DNA from: Phallus indusiatus
Taxonomy: Eukaryota > Basidiomycota > Agaricomycetes > Phallales > Phallaceae
Direction of reading: 5' to 3'
NCBI GenBank assembly: GCA_027605045.1
Contig: JAQFWX010000004.1
Span: 186,001-250,000 of the forward strand
Length of the DNA stretch: 64,000 bases
Shown: positions 13,472 to 26,328 of the stretch, in pieces
How positions within the stretch are numbered: position 1 is the first letter of the stretch
Layout of the letters: the number at the start of each line of letters is the position of its first letter
The notes under the pieces: generated by a model
Databases searched by the model: none
The model's input: the letters and a program-made list of their open reading frames with translations, nothing else
What the model was told of the DNA's origin: nothing
Position numbers and translations under genes: made by a program

Positions 13472-15399
13472 ATGCCAAATAAGCGAGTTACTTATTTCTA
13501 TGATCGTAAGCAGTCTCTTCTACTGAAACGTGTAGTTTATACTCCTAATGCTATTCAAGCTGATGTTGGCTCATTCTCATTCGGATTCGGCCACTTTATG
13601 AAGCCACACCGCGCGCGAATGACACACGACTTGGTATCAACATATGGAATGTTGGATAAAATGAATGTGCTAGTGTGTATTCAATTTCTTCTGCGGAGGA
13701 TCGCGGTTAGTGATTTGAGTTATGCGCCAGAGACCAAAGCGGTGCACGCCCGAAGGAATGACTGCGTTCCATACCGATGAATACGTCGATTTTCTGTACA
13801 AAGTCACACCAGAGACAGTCCATGAGTTGACATTTAATGGTCGACGATGTGCGTTGCCAGTCTTGAAGCATTATTGCTGCCATAGGCCGAATGATCGTGA
13901 CTGTGTGTAAGTTTTGACAGGAGACGATAATCCAGCGTGGGACGGCTTATTTGAGTTTTGTTCTATATCCGCCGGTGGCTCTGTTGGTTCGTTTATTCTC
14001 TCATGTTACAAACCCGTTGCGCATTCACACTAATTACAATTACACATAAATGTCTTCAGGTACGGCCGAAGTTATCAATGACGGTTCGGCAGACATTGCC
14101 ATTAACTGGGCAGGTGGCCTTCATCACGCTAAAAAGCGAGAAGCGTCCGGCTTTTGTTACATCAATGATATCGTTCTAGCTATTCTCGAGCTTCTTAGAG
14201 TATTTCCACGTGTGCTGTATATTGACATTGATTGCCATCATGGAGATGGAGTTGAAGAAGCTTTTTATACCACCGATCGCGTCCTCACGTGTAGCTTTCA
14301 CAAGTTTGGTGATTATTTCCCTGGGACGGGTGCACTCGATGACAGAGGGAAAGGCAAGGGTTATGGATATGCTGTCAATGTACCGTTTAGGGACGGTTTG
14401 TCAGATGAGGGCTTTTCACGCGTGTTTGTTTCTGTGAGATATTGAATTCTGAAACACTTCTGTCCGTTCATAACTAATCACGCACAAAATGCACGTTACT
14501 TCTAGATTATCGATCGCATATTAGAATGGTATCGTCCTTCCGCAGTAGTTTTGCAATGTGGCGCAGACTCCCTTGCCGGTGACAAACTTGGACGATTCAA
14601 TATCTCAATGGAAGGTCATGCCATGTGTGTACAGCATATACGGAAATTTGGTATTCCATTAATTCTCCTCGGCGGAGGTGGCTACACGATGAAAAACGTG
14701 GCAAGAGCCTGGGCTTTTGAAACGGCGTGTGCCTTGGGTATTGAAGATACCATCGATAGGAATTTACCGTGGCATGACTATTTTGAATGGTTTGGCCCTC
14801 GTTACCGACTCGAGGTTGTACCATCTAATATGGAAGACCAAAATGTCAAAGATGGGTATATTGATAAAATTCAGTAAGTGTGAATTAAACAGACTCGGAT
14901 ACAAGAATACTTTCTCACCGCCTTTTTCTTTTCCCTTATTTTGGTTAGACAGGCGGTGTTAGATAATTTGAGGTCCTTGCCTTTTGCGCCTTCCGTTGCC
15001 TTGCAGTCTGTTCCGCGGCAAAGTATATCTAGCGTGCTTAATAATAATCAAAACGGTATCGAAGACGGCGATGATTTGGAACTTGACAAGCGAATACGAA
15101 GTAAGCACAAAGTCTATGTGATAGCCTTCCGTTACCTTTTCGTACATTGATACCATTCTCCGTCTCATCTATTTTATTTAGAAATAATCCGGCGGATCAA
15201 CGATACTCGGATGGAAGAAGAATTTGACGTTGACGACGCGGATAATTGCGACGAGGAGCTGGACGACTCCCATAGCATTAATCGAGAAGCAGACGAGGAC
15301 GACAACGATAACGCCGATGAATATCCAGCTGCCCGATATCGACACAGCAACAATCGCCGGTTCTTTAGGAGTTCATTGAATTTCGACTTGAGGATTTAA
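13472..15399 (+). CDS. Class I histone deacetylase, RPD3/HDAC1 type (about 477 aa, 8 exons)
   Basis: Zinc-dependent deacetylase that removes acetyl groups from histone tails in nuclear co-repressor complexes. Exons are 13472-13505, 13560-13672, 13731-13839, 13921-13986, 14060-14433, 14506-14873, 14949-15100 and 15182-15399, phases checked. The catalytic core is intact: [77 protein letters not shown] and [15 protein letters not shown]. Spacing in [12 protein letters not shown] (no insertion) and CSISAGG favour RPD3 over HOS2. The C-terminal tail is very acidic ([18 protein letters not shown]). The third intron appears to use a non-consensus GTCGAC donor, and the segment before GDDNPAW is shorter than in yeast Rpd3. 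Confidence 0.93.
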
Positions 15400-15789
15400 T
15401 TACAAGTTGGCTCTCATTAAGCAGCTTCATTTACCTGTTGTCAATTGTCGATCTAGCGATACACTATGTTTTGTATTATTGGCTCCTGTATTTCCTAGTT
15501 CAGTGTTAGCTCCAAGCTTAATTTGAATGGTGATAAGTAGCAAGCATGTATGTATTCGTGCTTAGTCTGGGCTGGCAGTTTTATGATCAGCCTTGTTAGA
15601 CGATCCACGCGATTTAAAGGACTTCCGGTTGTGTGACCGGCTGCGAGGTCGCCGCGTCACACAACTCTGCTCGTACCACGACCTGTCTCCTCGGACTAGC
15701 AGCAGCATACCAAACCTCGATGCTGGAAGTTGCATTCAATTCAACTTAGAAGAAAAGGACGAGACCTTTTTGCTCTGAAGAACCCTAAA
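15400..15789. other. Intergenic, 390 bp
   Basis: 3' flank of the HDAC gene and 5' flank of CDK8. An in-frame reading continues upstream of the CDK8 ATG to about 15730 but has no ATG. No other feature is seen. Confidence 0.5.
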
Positions 15790-17478
15790 ATGCAACCGCG
15801 TAACGTCATGTATCCGCCACGAGATTCAATGCACTACTATCGGACGAAGAAAGATCAGTCTCGACGCCTAGTCCTGTCAAAATACTCAATTATGGGGTTC
15901 ATCTCTTCTGGCACGTACGGACGAGTGTACAAAGCTCAATCTAAAGATGACGAAGGTCGTCTTTATGCCATCAAAAAATTTAAACCGGATAAGGAGGGCG
16001 AGGTTATCACGTATACCGGCATAAGTCAAAGTGCCATCCGGGAGATAGCCGTACGTCCTTTCGTTTACCGCTACATTTTTAAACCATCGGAAAATTAATT
16101 TTAGAGCAAATTTGGTCCCTTCATATTAGTTGAACCGTGAAATTAACCATGAAAATGTCGTTGCCTTGAAGGAAGTTATGCTGGAAGATAGATCAATCTA
16201 TATGGTTTTTGAATACGCCGAACATGACTTTTTGGTAAGTTAAGCTATGAAGCTATACCAGCGGAAAATGTTTCTGATTTTCATCCTTCAATTTGAAATT
16301 CAAATTAAAAAAAAAGCAAATCATTCATCACTATGCCCAAACATTACGCTCCCAATTGCCACCTCCAGTGTTAAAATCTCTGATATATCAACTTATTAAT
16401 GGTCTTCTCTATCTTCATGAATGCCACATTCTTCACAGGGACCTTAAACCAGCCAACATTCTCATCACAGCGGGCGGTGTAGTAAAAATCGGAGATCTTG
16501 GTCTGGCGCGGTTGACATATCAGCCATTACAACCTCTATTTTCGGGCGATAAGGTTGTCGTTACCATTTGGTACAGGGCACCTGAACTTTTATTGGGTGC
16601 AAAGCATTACAACAAAGCCGTTGATTGCTGGGCCGTGGGATGCGTCATTGCGGAATTGATTAGCCTCAGACCTATTTTTAAAGGTGAAGAAGCGAAGCTT
16701 GATTCCAAGAAAAACGTGCCATTCCAGCGAGATCAACTATTAAAGATTGTCGAAGTTTTGGGAACGCCAAGTGGTAAGTGTGTTTCTCTCTCTTCGTTTC
16801 GTCGCTTGGAAAAACAGACCGCGTATTTAATTATTTATTTTCTTCGTGCTAACCCCTTGGTGTTCACTTCTAGAGATTGATTGGCCTGGAATCAGGTCCA
16901 TGCCTGAGTATAACAACATGGTCCGCCTAGACAAATACCCAGATTCGCTCTATAATTGGGTGAATTCACGCATGCGCTCGAACCAAGCGTATGATTTGTT
17001 GACACGCTTATTCAAATATAATCCTGATAAGCGAATAACTGCTAAGGAAGCTCTTGATCATAAATGGTTCCACGAAGAGCCGAGACCTCATCGGAAGTAA
17101 GTCTTCCATAAAATCCTCGTTGATAACACGTCCAATCAAAACGTGTATTGAATACCTGAGCTCAAGCGCGGTCTGACCTATATTTTTGACTATTTTTTGC
17201 TATTTAGTGCGTTTCATTCGATACCGTTACATCAGGTGCCTCCTCAGCGGCGGATCTCACACGATGAAGCCCCAACGATGGTTGCAATGCCTAACTCGCA
17301 GTCGCTTTCTCAGCCGCACTCTCACACGCTTCTAAATGGTAACGGGAATAACAACAACAATAACAACAATAACAACAATTCTCGACCTGCCAGTGGTGGA
17401 TTCGGAATACCTATGTCCAGACTTGCCAGCTCAGGGGCGGCAGCAACGGGGAGCAGAAAGAAAGCTCGCTTGGAATAA
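15790..17478 (+). CDS. SSN3: Mediator-associated cyclin-dependent kinase CDK8/SSN3 (about 438 aa, 5 exons)
   Basis: Kinase of the Mediator CDK8 module, which phosphorylates RNA polymerase II and transcription factors. Exons 15790-16050, 16130-16234, 16317-16773, 16874-17096 and 17208-17478 keep the frame. Features seen: glycine loop [11 protein letters not shown], catalytic lysine in YAIKKFKP, the CDK8-type C-helix [30 protein letters not shown], the variant DFG motif written DLG in [10 protein letters not shown], and a T-loop [17 protein letters not shown] lacking the usual activating threonine, as known for CDK8. The C-terminal tail has an uninterrupted asparagine run (about 17350-17380) from an AAC/AAT repeat. 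ATG 15790 is the first in frame. Acceptor of exon 3 sits in an A-run (at 16316), which is atypical but the only in-phase choice seen. Confidence 0.93.
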
Positions 17479-19727
17479 TGTATAAGACACTGTATAACTA
17501 ACACTACGTCCGTACGGGTATATTCATCTCATCATATACATATATAAATCTGTAGATTCAAAAGTGACGTCCTGAATCTGATACCCGGCCGGCTCTTATA
17601 ACTCCTAATTAGCTGATTTCGGTTTACGTTTGTAGCGGATGTACGGCATGTGGATTACATTATGGCTGACTACCATAATGATGCTTAAGTTGTACATACA
17701 TGTAGGAGGGGGTCATCGAGGGTCGGCGTGCACACACATAGCTAGGGTGTAAGGGACGCAGATTCATTTTAGGGAATGTATAATGCCCATCGGTGTCAGG
17801 TCCTCCGGAGATGCAAGATAAAGCAGTACTTAAAATAAGTGCATAAATTACTTTGCAGGTTCGTAGACGTACGGGGAAAAAGAATGGGCGCTTTTCGATT
17901 ATTTCTAGCAATCCGCAAAGTCTACATGTCCGAGTCACCCATCTACTAAAACGAGCAAAAACGAAGCTCTTTGGCTTTTTGTGATCTGAAGTGGACATGA
18001 ATGGGGCGGTGCACTGCTTTTTCATCTTCTTAGCTTTCCGTTCAATGAACGCATCCCCTTCTTTTTTTTATCCGGAGTGGATGAGTGAATGACGGCGTAT
18101 ATACTATTTCGAGGTGTCTAGTAGTATACATGTGGCAAACAAGTCAAGACTGCCAAGTGCGCATTCAAATATTGACATTCGACACGTTCAACAATTCAAT
18201 GGGCACACTAGCACTAGACCACGTGGATTTCAACTCGAGTCCAGGTCGTAACGGTATGGTAACACTGCTTCTTTGCACTGGATTCCTAACGTGCCGGAAG
18301 AATATACAATTCAATAAAGCAACGACCGGGAGTCGATTAGTCAGAACGTTTGTTTTAATCAACTTGTTTAGGTAAACGAAAAACTGTTGGTCCTTTTATG
18401 GAAATCTCGCATTTTCGGTGATCCGTGTGCGAATATTTTGGAGAGCTGACATTGCTTTCAAGTTGCCGGCGCTCTAGCAGTATAACGGCATACGTAACCT
18501 TCTTGAAGATATAAAAAAACGGAACAATGGCTGATGACTTATCACTTTATCGCGAGATTCGATGCATAGTTGGAGCTTTTGGTGAGTCGGAGGGTTGGTA
18601 TGTCCCAGCACCACATCCTTTGCTGTATTTCTGGCTGTATTACGTCTTGACCGGCATTAGCCAATTTACGACGCTAAAGAAAGATGATTACTGGCAGTTG
18701 CAGAAATCGAGTCATTTTTTTTGAAATAAATTAAAAACCCACTGTAATTGGATCATTGATGAATTGCCAATCATTCAGTCTGAGTAATAAGTACTGTAGA
18801 ACGCACTACGCAGTGTCAGAAGTGAGTCATTTCTTCTTTACGCATTAGCTAATTGGGTTACATAATGTCCGATGACTTCGCCGAGACGTGACAAAAAGAT
18901 GTGACATGGCATCTGATGTCAAGAGGACCATGAGGTTTGCATGAGGCTGTTCTTCCCTCCCCCAAGAAATCATTCCATCGAGTGGCTAAAACCAGAGCTG
19001 GAGTCAAAAAAAATTACCTCAGAAAATAATACAACAGCAAATCAATTGAGATATGGACTTACAATCTCGCCCAACTGATGGATGGGGTGGAACGTCACTG
19101 TATGTCAACAGCATCTGTATTTTTTTGCACGCAAATCGTTTCGGGGCAATCATCTTATTAGGCTTGCGTGTTGCGTACAGTGATGGTTACGGCTTGCAAT
19201 CGCCGGCCATAATCAATTTTTATTCGCTCATCTACGCCAAGGTTCCTTTCACTTGCATCGCATAGACAACAACCGCCCAAGAAAGACAATGGATTCCAGG
19301 TCTGGGCCAGCCGCAGGCACCCTGGGCTGGTTTTGTTGATGAGGCACAGATTGAACACTATATATTTTTGGATTATTTTCATTCCTTTAAAAATTAATTC
19401 CTCCTCCTTCGGCCTCACTATTCAAATTTAGGAAAATGCTCCTTATTTAATTTTTTAACCGTAGCCCCTTCCGCTGCAGTGAAATCTAATCGTGAAAAAA
19501 GGTATCGTCGTTTGTATTTTTCTTTTTTTTTCGATCTCTGATGTTGTTACAGTGCCTTCCGAGTATGTATAATTCTTCCTTGGTAAGCGAAAATCCTTCA
19601 GACATGTATATATAGACGACATGTCTGCTCTCCCCAAGTTCGACATCAACACAGTAATTACCAAAGGTTGTCCAGTACATCCTTCATATCCTCACTCTTC
19701 ATATCATCCACTACTTAAACTACACTA
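17479..19727. other. Intergenic, about 2.2 kb, no supported gene
   Basis: Reading frames here are short and unlike any family I know. One weak candidate is a 65-codon frame at 18527-18724, preceded by an A/T-rich TATA-like GATATAAAAAA near 18507-18520, starting MADDLSLYREIRC with a GTGAGT donor-like site after 18 codons. I do not annotate it. A TATATATA near 19606-19614 fits the promoter of the following prenyltransferase gene. Confidence 0.4.
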
Positions 19728-20842
19728 ATGATACTCGCCTCGGATTTCCTGCTATCGCGTTCAGATATCTTATTCACAGTATGTTTGCGCGTATATATGA
19801 ACCACTCAACCGTGCTCACTTTTCTTCTCCAGTTATCCCTCAACATGGTTCAACCCACAGTTGCTACCCCTCTCGTCGACTCATTGTTAAGCACACTGAA
19901 GACACTATTCCTCTTCACGAAATCGGATTTCAAAACGACAATATTGCCAGTGGTACGTTATTACTACCTCACCTCCGAGTCCGTCGAAATTCTAAATCCC
20001 AAATTTGCTCTTTTTAGACAATATTCGCCGCTACCACAGCCTCAACGCTTGATGCATCGTCACTATTTCAATCTATCTTCTGGACATGGCTCCATCTATT
20101 TCAATTCACTCTCGCCAACCAGAGCCTCGGCTACGAAGAAGATCTGGTCAATAAGCCTGACCGTCCAATCCCTTCAGGGAGGATCACTGTAGAACAGACT
20201 CGCTTCCTTCGTTGGTTTACGTTACTCCCATGCTTCGTCCTTTCCGCGTATTACAGTCCCACCATTTTACGCGTCAGCATTGTATTCGCCATGTTGACAT
20301 ACCTGTACAACGAAATGCAGCTAAGCGCGAATTGGTTCACTCGTAACGTGTTGAACGGATTCGGTGTTGCTGCTTTCGAAAGTGGAGCGACCTTGGTTGC
20401 GGGACGTAATGCCGGAAGTTTGGAACCTACGGCTCGGCTCGCTGTTATTGTCGGTGCTACGCTTTTCGCAACTACGATCCACACACAAGACTTCAAAGAT
20501 GTATATGGGGATAAGAAAGCTGGAAGACGCACTTTGCCTATGATATTCCCACTTGCTTCGAGAATATCCGTCTTTGTGCTTATCATGGCTTGGTCTTTCG
20601 GTCTTCGCTCACTATGGAAGACTGGCCCAGTTCTCTCAGCCATCTTTGTCGCTTTGGGAAGTCTTGTTGGATCGAGGTTCCTATTCATGCACTCCGTCCG
20701 TGCAGATCAACAATCATATTATCTTTATAACGTGAGTATCTCCTTTTTCTTTCCCACAAAGTCAAGATCACTAACTTTTTTCTCCTAGTTATGGTTGAGT
20801 CTGGCTAACTCACTACCATTCCTCGTCTCGTTAACGCTATAA
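19728..20842 (+). CDS. UbiA-family prenyltransferase (integral membrane, about 330 aa)
   Basis: Membrane-embedded aromatic or lipophilic prenyltransferase of the UbiA superfamily; its acceptor substrate cannot be told from sequence. Exons 19728-19952, 20018-20731 and 20789-20842 join in phase 0. The first aspartate-rich motif is NQSLGYEEDLVNKPDRPIPS and the second is TQDFKDVYGDKKAGRRTLP, both intact and both followed by hydrophobic helices. The start at 19728 is the first ATG downstream of a plausible TATA box near 19610. A 54-nt stretch inside exon 1 (about 19779-19832) has a GTATGT donor and a CTCCAG acceptor and is a multiple of three, so the N-terminus may be spliced or start at an internal ATG (MVQPTVATPLV). 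The core is secure, the first 40 residues are not. Confidence 0.85.
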
Positions 20843-23800
20843 ACATATTTTATCGTTATTACTTCAAGATTCGCACAAGCCCAATTTTCTCAGCTCTTTC
20901 AATCGCATATAGTTTCGTCTTCGCTGCATTCACAATCTCCATTTATTTCTTCCTCCCAACTCTTGTATCGCTATAGTCTTCTGCAAAAGTTAATACTCTC
21001 CGCTTATTTTTATCCATTCTGCTTTCGAATTCTGCCTTCTATTTTCGCTTTCTGTTCCTCAACCATATCCTGTATCAATAGCTGCTAAATTATTCGAATT
21101 CGTCTTTACATAGATACAACATTCACAGTCTTTCACCTTACACATAATAGTTTTTATAATTGTTCATACTTCACATACAAGCTAATAGACTTGTAAATAT
21201 TGACATAGCTAATACCAATCATTATTGCGCTGAACATTACGCCCGCCACCATTGATCCCGTCCAGTCATATAACGCCTCTCCGATCGGATCAATTGGCCT
21301 GCTTCGATTAAGTAATTTCTTTCAATTCCTTTCGGAGCCTAGGGCACCGTGCGATCTTTGATGCCATGGACACTGCAGATTCAAACAGCAGACAATATGG
21401 CACCCTCCGGATCCGCAGGCCAAAGTCGAAACTTGGAAGGTATGAAAAAGCCCATGACTCATTCTTCTGACAGCTTCTTTTTCCGCATTGATCGATGAGC
21501 ACCGCGCAAACATAATAGGCAGCATCTTCTAAACAACTACATAACACAGGCGTCAACGTGTTCACCTATGTAGAGTAATTCGCGGCAAATACAACTGTGA
21601 CTAATGAATAAGAAACCTCCGGATCCGGATGCACTTACTGTATGGTCATCGGAAGCCGGCCTGTTCCGTTTAACAAGTCCGATATGATAGGCGAATATGG
21701 TAAAGTACAAAGGGTGGGTGCGCTCTAATTTAAGCTATGTACTATAATACTTTATAAGTGATTTGGCCACTTTCTCTGCCTTCCCTAGAATTTCCGGTGC
21801 GTCCTCGACGTCATGGTATATTTGGAGACGGTTAACATTTATAGCGCTTGACGCCACGAGGGTCGTTAAGCCCGTTCGCGTCGATCGCAAACAGTCAAGG
21901 TACTGTTCTGTCAGTGCTGTCAATGGCGTCCAAAGAGCTAATTTTGAATTCCAGTTTTTCCTAACACCGCCACCACATTAGTCTCGTTCAAAATCCTACT
22001 AATCATCGCCGTACCTGTGCAAAAATGGCAAACATCCCAGACTGCCAGAGGTTCATTTTACTATTATTATGACTGTATTGGTACACACTCCAAGTTCCTT
22101 CCACCTATTAGATACAGGCATTATTAAGTACATTTGATCACAACGCGGACCGAATTCTTTTTTAGAGAGATTTTTAATACGTACCTGGCAGAATTGCGAA
22201 TGGTGTACAGCTTCCAATGATCATTTCGAGAAACGTGTCAATTTGATTGGTGCCGGTCGCAGCGGGTCCTAAGAATACCACCACTACTTACGCCATCTTT
22301 CTGAATCATAACTGTTTATGAGCGTCCGATACTCGCAGCAAGAGTTATCCCCCTACTTGGACATTTTCCAAGATGATCTCTGTGTTTGTTTAAGCCCATA
22401 GGTGACAATACAGCCTTGCGCTCAGCAAACTAGGCTTTATTAGATCTGTTCCGCTCGACACTAGTTAAACGAGTCTATTTTTTCAAGGAATTGTTGATGC
22501 CAAACCTCCACATTCAATTTAGTCGTAGTAGCAACACTATTATAGCCTATGTCGATACACATACGGTACCGGTGTGAGAGTCGGATCTGCGGAAAAGGAA
22601 TAGGTGAATCTCCAAGTCAACGACAACGACGACGGACTGAATTCATTCGTACCACATAATATTTTTATACAACTTCTAAAGTACCTGATGATGATTGGGT
22701 GTCGCTCAGGTACAATGCACGTGCACGCGACAAACGAAGAAGTCAGAATCAACGCCGCTGCCGCCGTCTCGGCACCTCCGAATCTTGGAATATATAGCAT
22801 TAAGCGCCCGTTCAATGTCACCGTTACTCACAGCCTTTTGGGTTCTCGTTCTTGTTTCCCAACTGCCAAACATATTCATATCGTTTGGTTTCTTGTCAAT
22901 CTAGGACAGCTGTGAGGTACACATCCCAAATGGGAAACATATTACATGATGTACAGTGACTGTGCGTTGTTTGTTCGAGTCAACTCAAAACACCATCTTT
23001 TTGGCGGTGTTTGCGAACTGCTGCAATCAGAAAATCAGGTTCACTAGTGCCACACCCGAACTTCGGTAATAAAACGTCAAGAAAATGTCCTTTCTCGCCT
23101 CGATTCATCTTAAATGATGCTTACACATACTATTGTTCCCGTCTTAGCCTCTGTGTTTTGATTTTTTTCTTTGCAGGCAAGGATGTTATCCGTATCGATG
23201 ATGATGAAGCCTTCGGAGTGAAAGGTTACAAGTTAACTTATACGACGTTTAGATATGGCTCCGTATGGTTGTTATCGATCTTTGGGCATACTTAAGTGAT
23301 TTCATCAGGTACTGCCTGACTATTGCGCTCTCGGAGTTTACCGTAAGGAACGCGTATTCCGGATGCGCTGTCGTGCTATTCATCCCCAAAAGGTTCGCTA
23401 TGAAATCATCCAAGAGACTCTCTTTTTTATCCGAGAAAAAATCGAGATCTGTTGTCTAATTTTGGTATAAATCAAATCACAACCTTGGCGCGCTTTTAAG
23501 TCCCTTGTCGTGTCTCCAGAGTCAGGCCTCTTATGACACTCGCCATGAAAGCTGACGTTTCCAGACACATATACACAACGCGAACAAAAACAAGGTGTCA
23601 TCCTCTTCAATCACATGTCAAATATCCGATCGGTTCATCCTTCCAGGAGCCGTTGTGACTTGTCATATCGACATCACAATATTGGTTTCTGGTAATTCAT
23701 GGACTTCGGTGTACTGGAGCTCGCTAACCCACGTGACTTTGAACGTGAAGCCACTTGTCCTTGCGACGGAAGCGGTGGAATATTGTGACACTGGACATTG

Positions 23801-26328
23801 AAAACAGACAGTGCTTTTTTTATTTTAGCACCATGACGGAACTCCGTTACTCGGCAAAGAACAAAGAACTATAGCCGTTATCCGATTTCTCAGTTTTTTT
23901 TCTTCGACTCATCAAAGGTTCATTTGGAAGTCAACATGTACCATTTGCTGAATCACGCTAGATATTTATAACGGTGATCATCACGAAATCTTGCTTTTGA
24001 CGCAGTTTCGTGGTACCAACCCATTGAGACAAAATTAACACCGTGCGAGCGATGGCGCAAACTCCGTTAATGAATCTCCGTCCTTTCTTTGTTGCCAAAA
24101 GTTATAGTTCTTACACCATTGTGACTAATAGGTCCAATTCTTACTTCAACTCATGGTCCTTTCTTTCCGACACGCCTCCGTTTTCGGGAACAGTACTTAT
24201 TGTTATTATTGGAACCTAATCTGAATGTATGTGTGGCTTAAAAAATAACTGATAACGTTGTACTTATGGAACTGTTTCGTTTTGCCTTGGTTCTACCGTA
24301 ACCTGGTGCTTCGAGTTGGACATCATCGACAGTGCCAAACGACCCGGACTTTAGTTGGCTTGAATTGGTTGGGAGATTGTGATGATCTAAACAGATAAGC
24401 AGGCATGAAGATAAGATTGATCAATTGTATTGTATACAGATAATAATGTTACGCGATGCAAAAGTCATGGAGTTTTCCAGTTGTCGGTTCTAGCGTCGAC
24501 AATCTCACAGGCGAATTTGGCCAAGGCATGGATCGTTTAACTAGGGCTTTTTACGGCAATCATCACCGCTTTCCGCCGAATCCGAGTCGCATACGATTAT
24601 AATTCCTAGCATGGCTCCGACGGTGAGTAGGGATACTTGGCACTATTACCAATAGTAATACTCACATTTCCATTTTATGTAAAACGCGTCGCACCAGAAA
24701 ACTCTTGCTTTTCTACCTCTGCCAAGTAGTCGTGACGTTGCCGGCAGCCTAAATATGTCGGCTCGTATCGACTAATTACCTCAATACCAGAAATTGTCCC
24801 CAAGTAGGTATTACACCGCTAACTCGTTAGGTTAAGGGAGTTTAGAGCAAACGATGGTTATTTGTAGTTCGGTGCCATCCGGCGGCATTCTGACGGTTCA
24901 CTAGCACTACTTTCCCGACAATCGTCTATCATTCAGATAATGATGTTTCTTGGAATAAATTAAGCTTTAATGAAAATGGAGCACTGCCAAGGCTGAAAGT
25001 GGGCTGTGGATTCAGTCTAAGCTTTATCGCGCCGCACGCCCCTATGAATATTGTTACGAATGCTATATAAATCGTTCTAACGCTCATTTCAGTCACGAAC
25101 TTTTATTTGCTTTGGTTCATCGAAGCTTTTTGAAGTTTTCAAACGATTCGGGAGTCTGTCATCCTGTCGCTGTTACTTGAAGCTTCAGTCAATTGCGATG
25201 CGCAGAAGTCTTTGGCGACTTCGGTAGTAATCGGATTTTGGGTTGCGCGTGATGGCTTCAAGTTTCTGACTTTGACTCTAGTACATATTCTAATTGAAGT
25301 TGAATCGAAGACGTTATGTGTCAAAGATGTTCAAAGACATGTTTCTATACTTATGTATGTCAGGAACGTTAAAGAAGACTGATATCAAGTGAAGCAGGCT
25401 AAGAAAGGAATAATTACAAATAGAACTTTAAATCTAAACATTTCACATCCATTTATTTGAGCGGAGATTTACGATTTCGGTCTGCCGGCCGCGGAGCTAT
25501 CTCCTCCTCAAACTTTGACGACCTCTATTCAAGTATATCCACGGAGTTCCGTTTCCCGACAAAACAATTCAAAATCTTGCCATGCTCCACAGCTGCTCAT
25601 TCTTCTCATTGTTGTCATGAGTCACGTTCGTCAAAACTCCTTCCTTTTCGGCAGAAGTGAGCTGTGCAAATTCATAATTGCCACTACACACCTTCTCTCG
25701 ACTCAATCTCTTCTTTCTTTCAGGATGTGAAAGAAACCCGAGAACCATAGTTTATACCGGTATTGCCAAATCACAGGTATCACCGTGAGGCGCAAGGGAT
25801 CAAAACCTTCCAACAATAGTTACGCAGACAATTCAGTCCAGCGCTACGCGTACATATGCAGGCCATTCATTACTGTCTCCTTTCGTTGCTACCTCCTTAA
25901 AGATTCCACAAAGTGCTATTTTTATTGCCAGTTGATAGAAGGAAGACCCGCATTCTAACACCGTATTGTCCGGTCAGACTTTTGGATCCCCCCAAGTCCT
26001 TTCTTTTGGCATTGACACACGTCCGGAAGATCGCGGTTGTAACCTGCCAGGCTTCATCTATGAACGCTATGATCATAACGTGGCTGAATAGGATAAGTTG
26101 CTTTTAAAAATAGAATCAGAAGTATACATACATATATATATACCCTAAGTAATATTAAACACCCTGACGGAAACAAGGGATCTGTGGATTGAATTGAGTT
26201 GAGATTAGTCGGTTGTTGTTCAGCCTTTTTATTATAGATATATACTTTTGCAGCTTTTCTTTTTCTTTTCCCCTTTTCTTTCTTTCTATAGGAACCTTGG
26301 GACCTAAACCTCGATTGGGGGTTTGTGC
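20843..26328. other. Gene-poor 5.5-kb interval, no supported gene
   Basis: Both strands hold only short frames without recognisable motifs, interrupted every few dozen codons. The longest include about 103 codons at 22604-22915 (plus), 93 at 22540-22821 (minus) and 62 at 21735-21923 (minus). No TIRs, long direct repeats or RNA genes were noticed. It may be degenerate sequence, unspliceable relics or long regulatory DNA. The last 150 bp are strongly CT-rich and belong to the promoter of the next gene. Confidence 0.4.

Noticed and set aside
17660..18025. 121-codon minus-strand frame rich in Cys and Arg
   Set aside because: No family resemblance, no splice context, and it lies in the 3' flank of CDK8; chance frame.
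18527..18724. 65-codon frame after a TATA-like sequence
   Set aside because: Too short and without recognisable motif; kept only as a remark in the gap entry.
19621..19680. Upstream ATG reading MSALPKFDINTVITK before the UbiA gene
   Set aside because: It follows the likely TATA box by under 15 bp, so probably upstream of the transcription start, and its frame ends without a convincing splice to the UbiA exon.
21735..21923. 62-codon minus-strand frame starting MTALTEQYLDC
   Set aside because: Looks mildly protein-like but no extension by splicing and no known family.
22540..22915. Overlapping 90-100 codon frames on both strands
   Set aside because: Mutual shadows with no motif on either strand.
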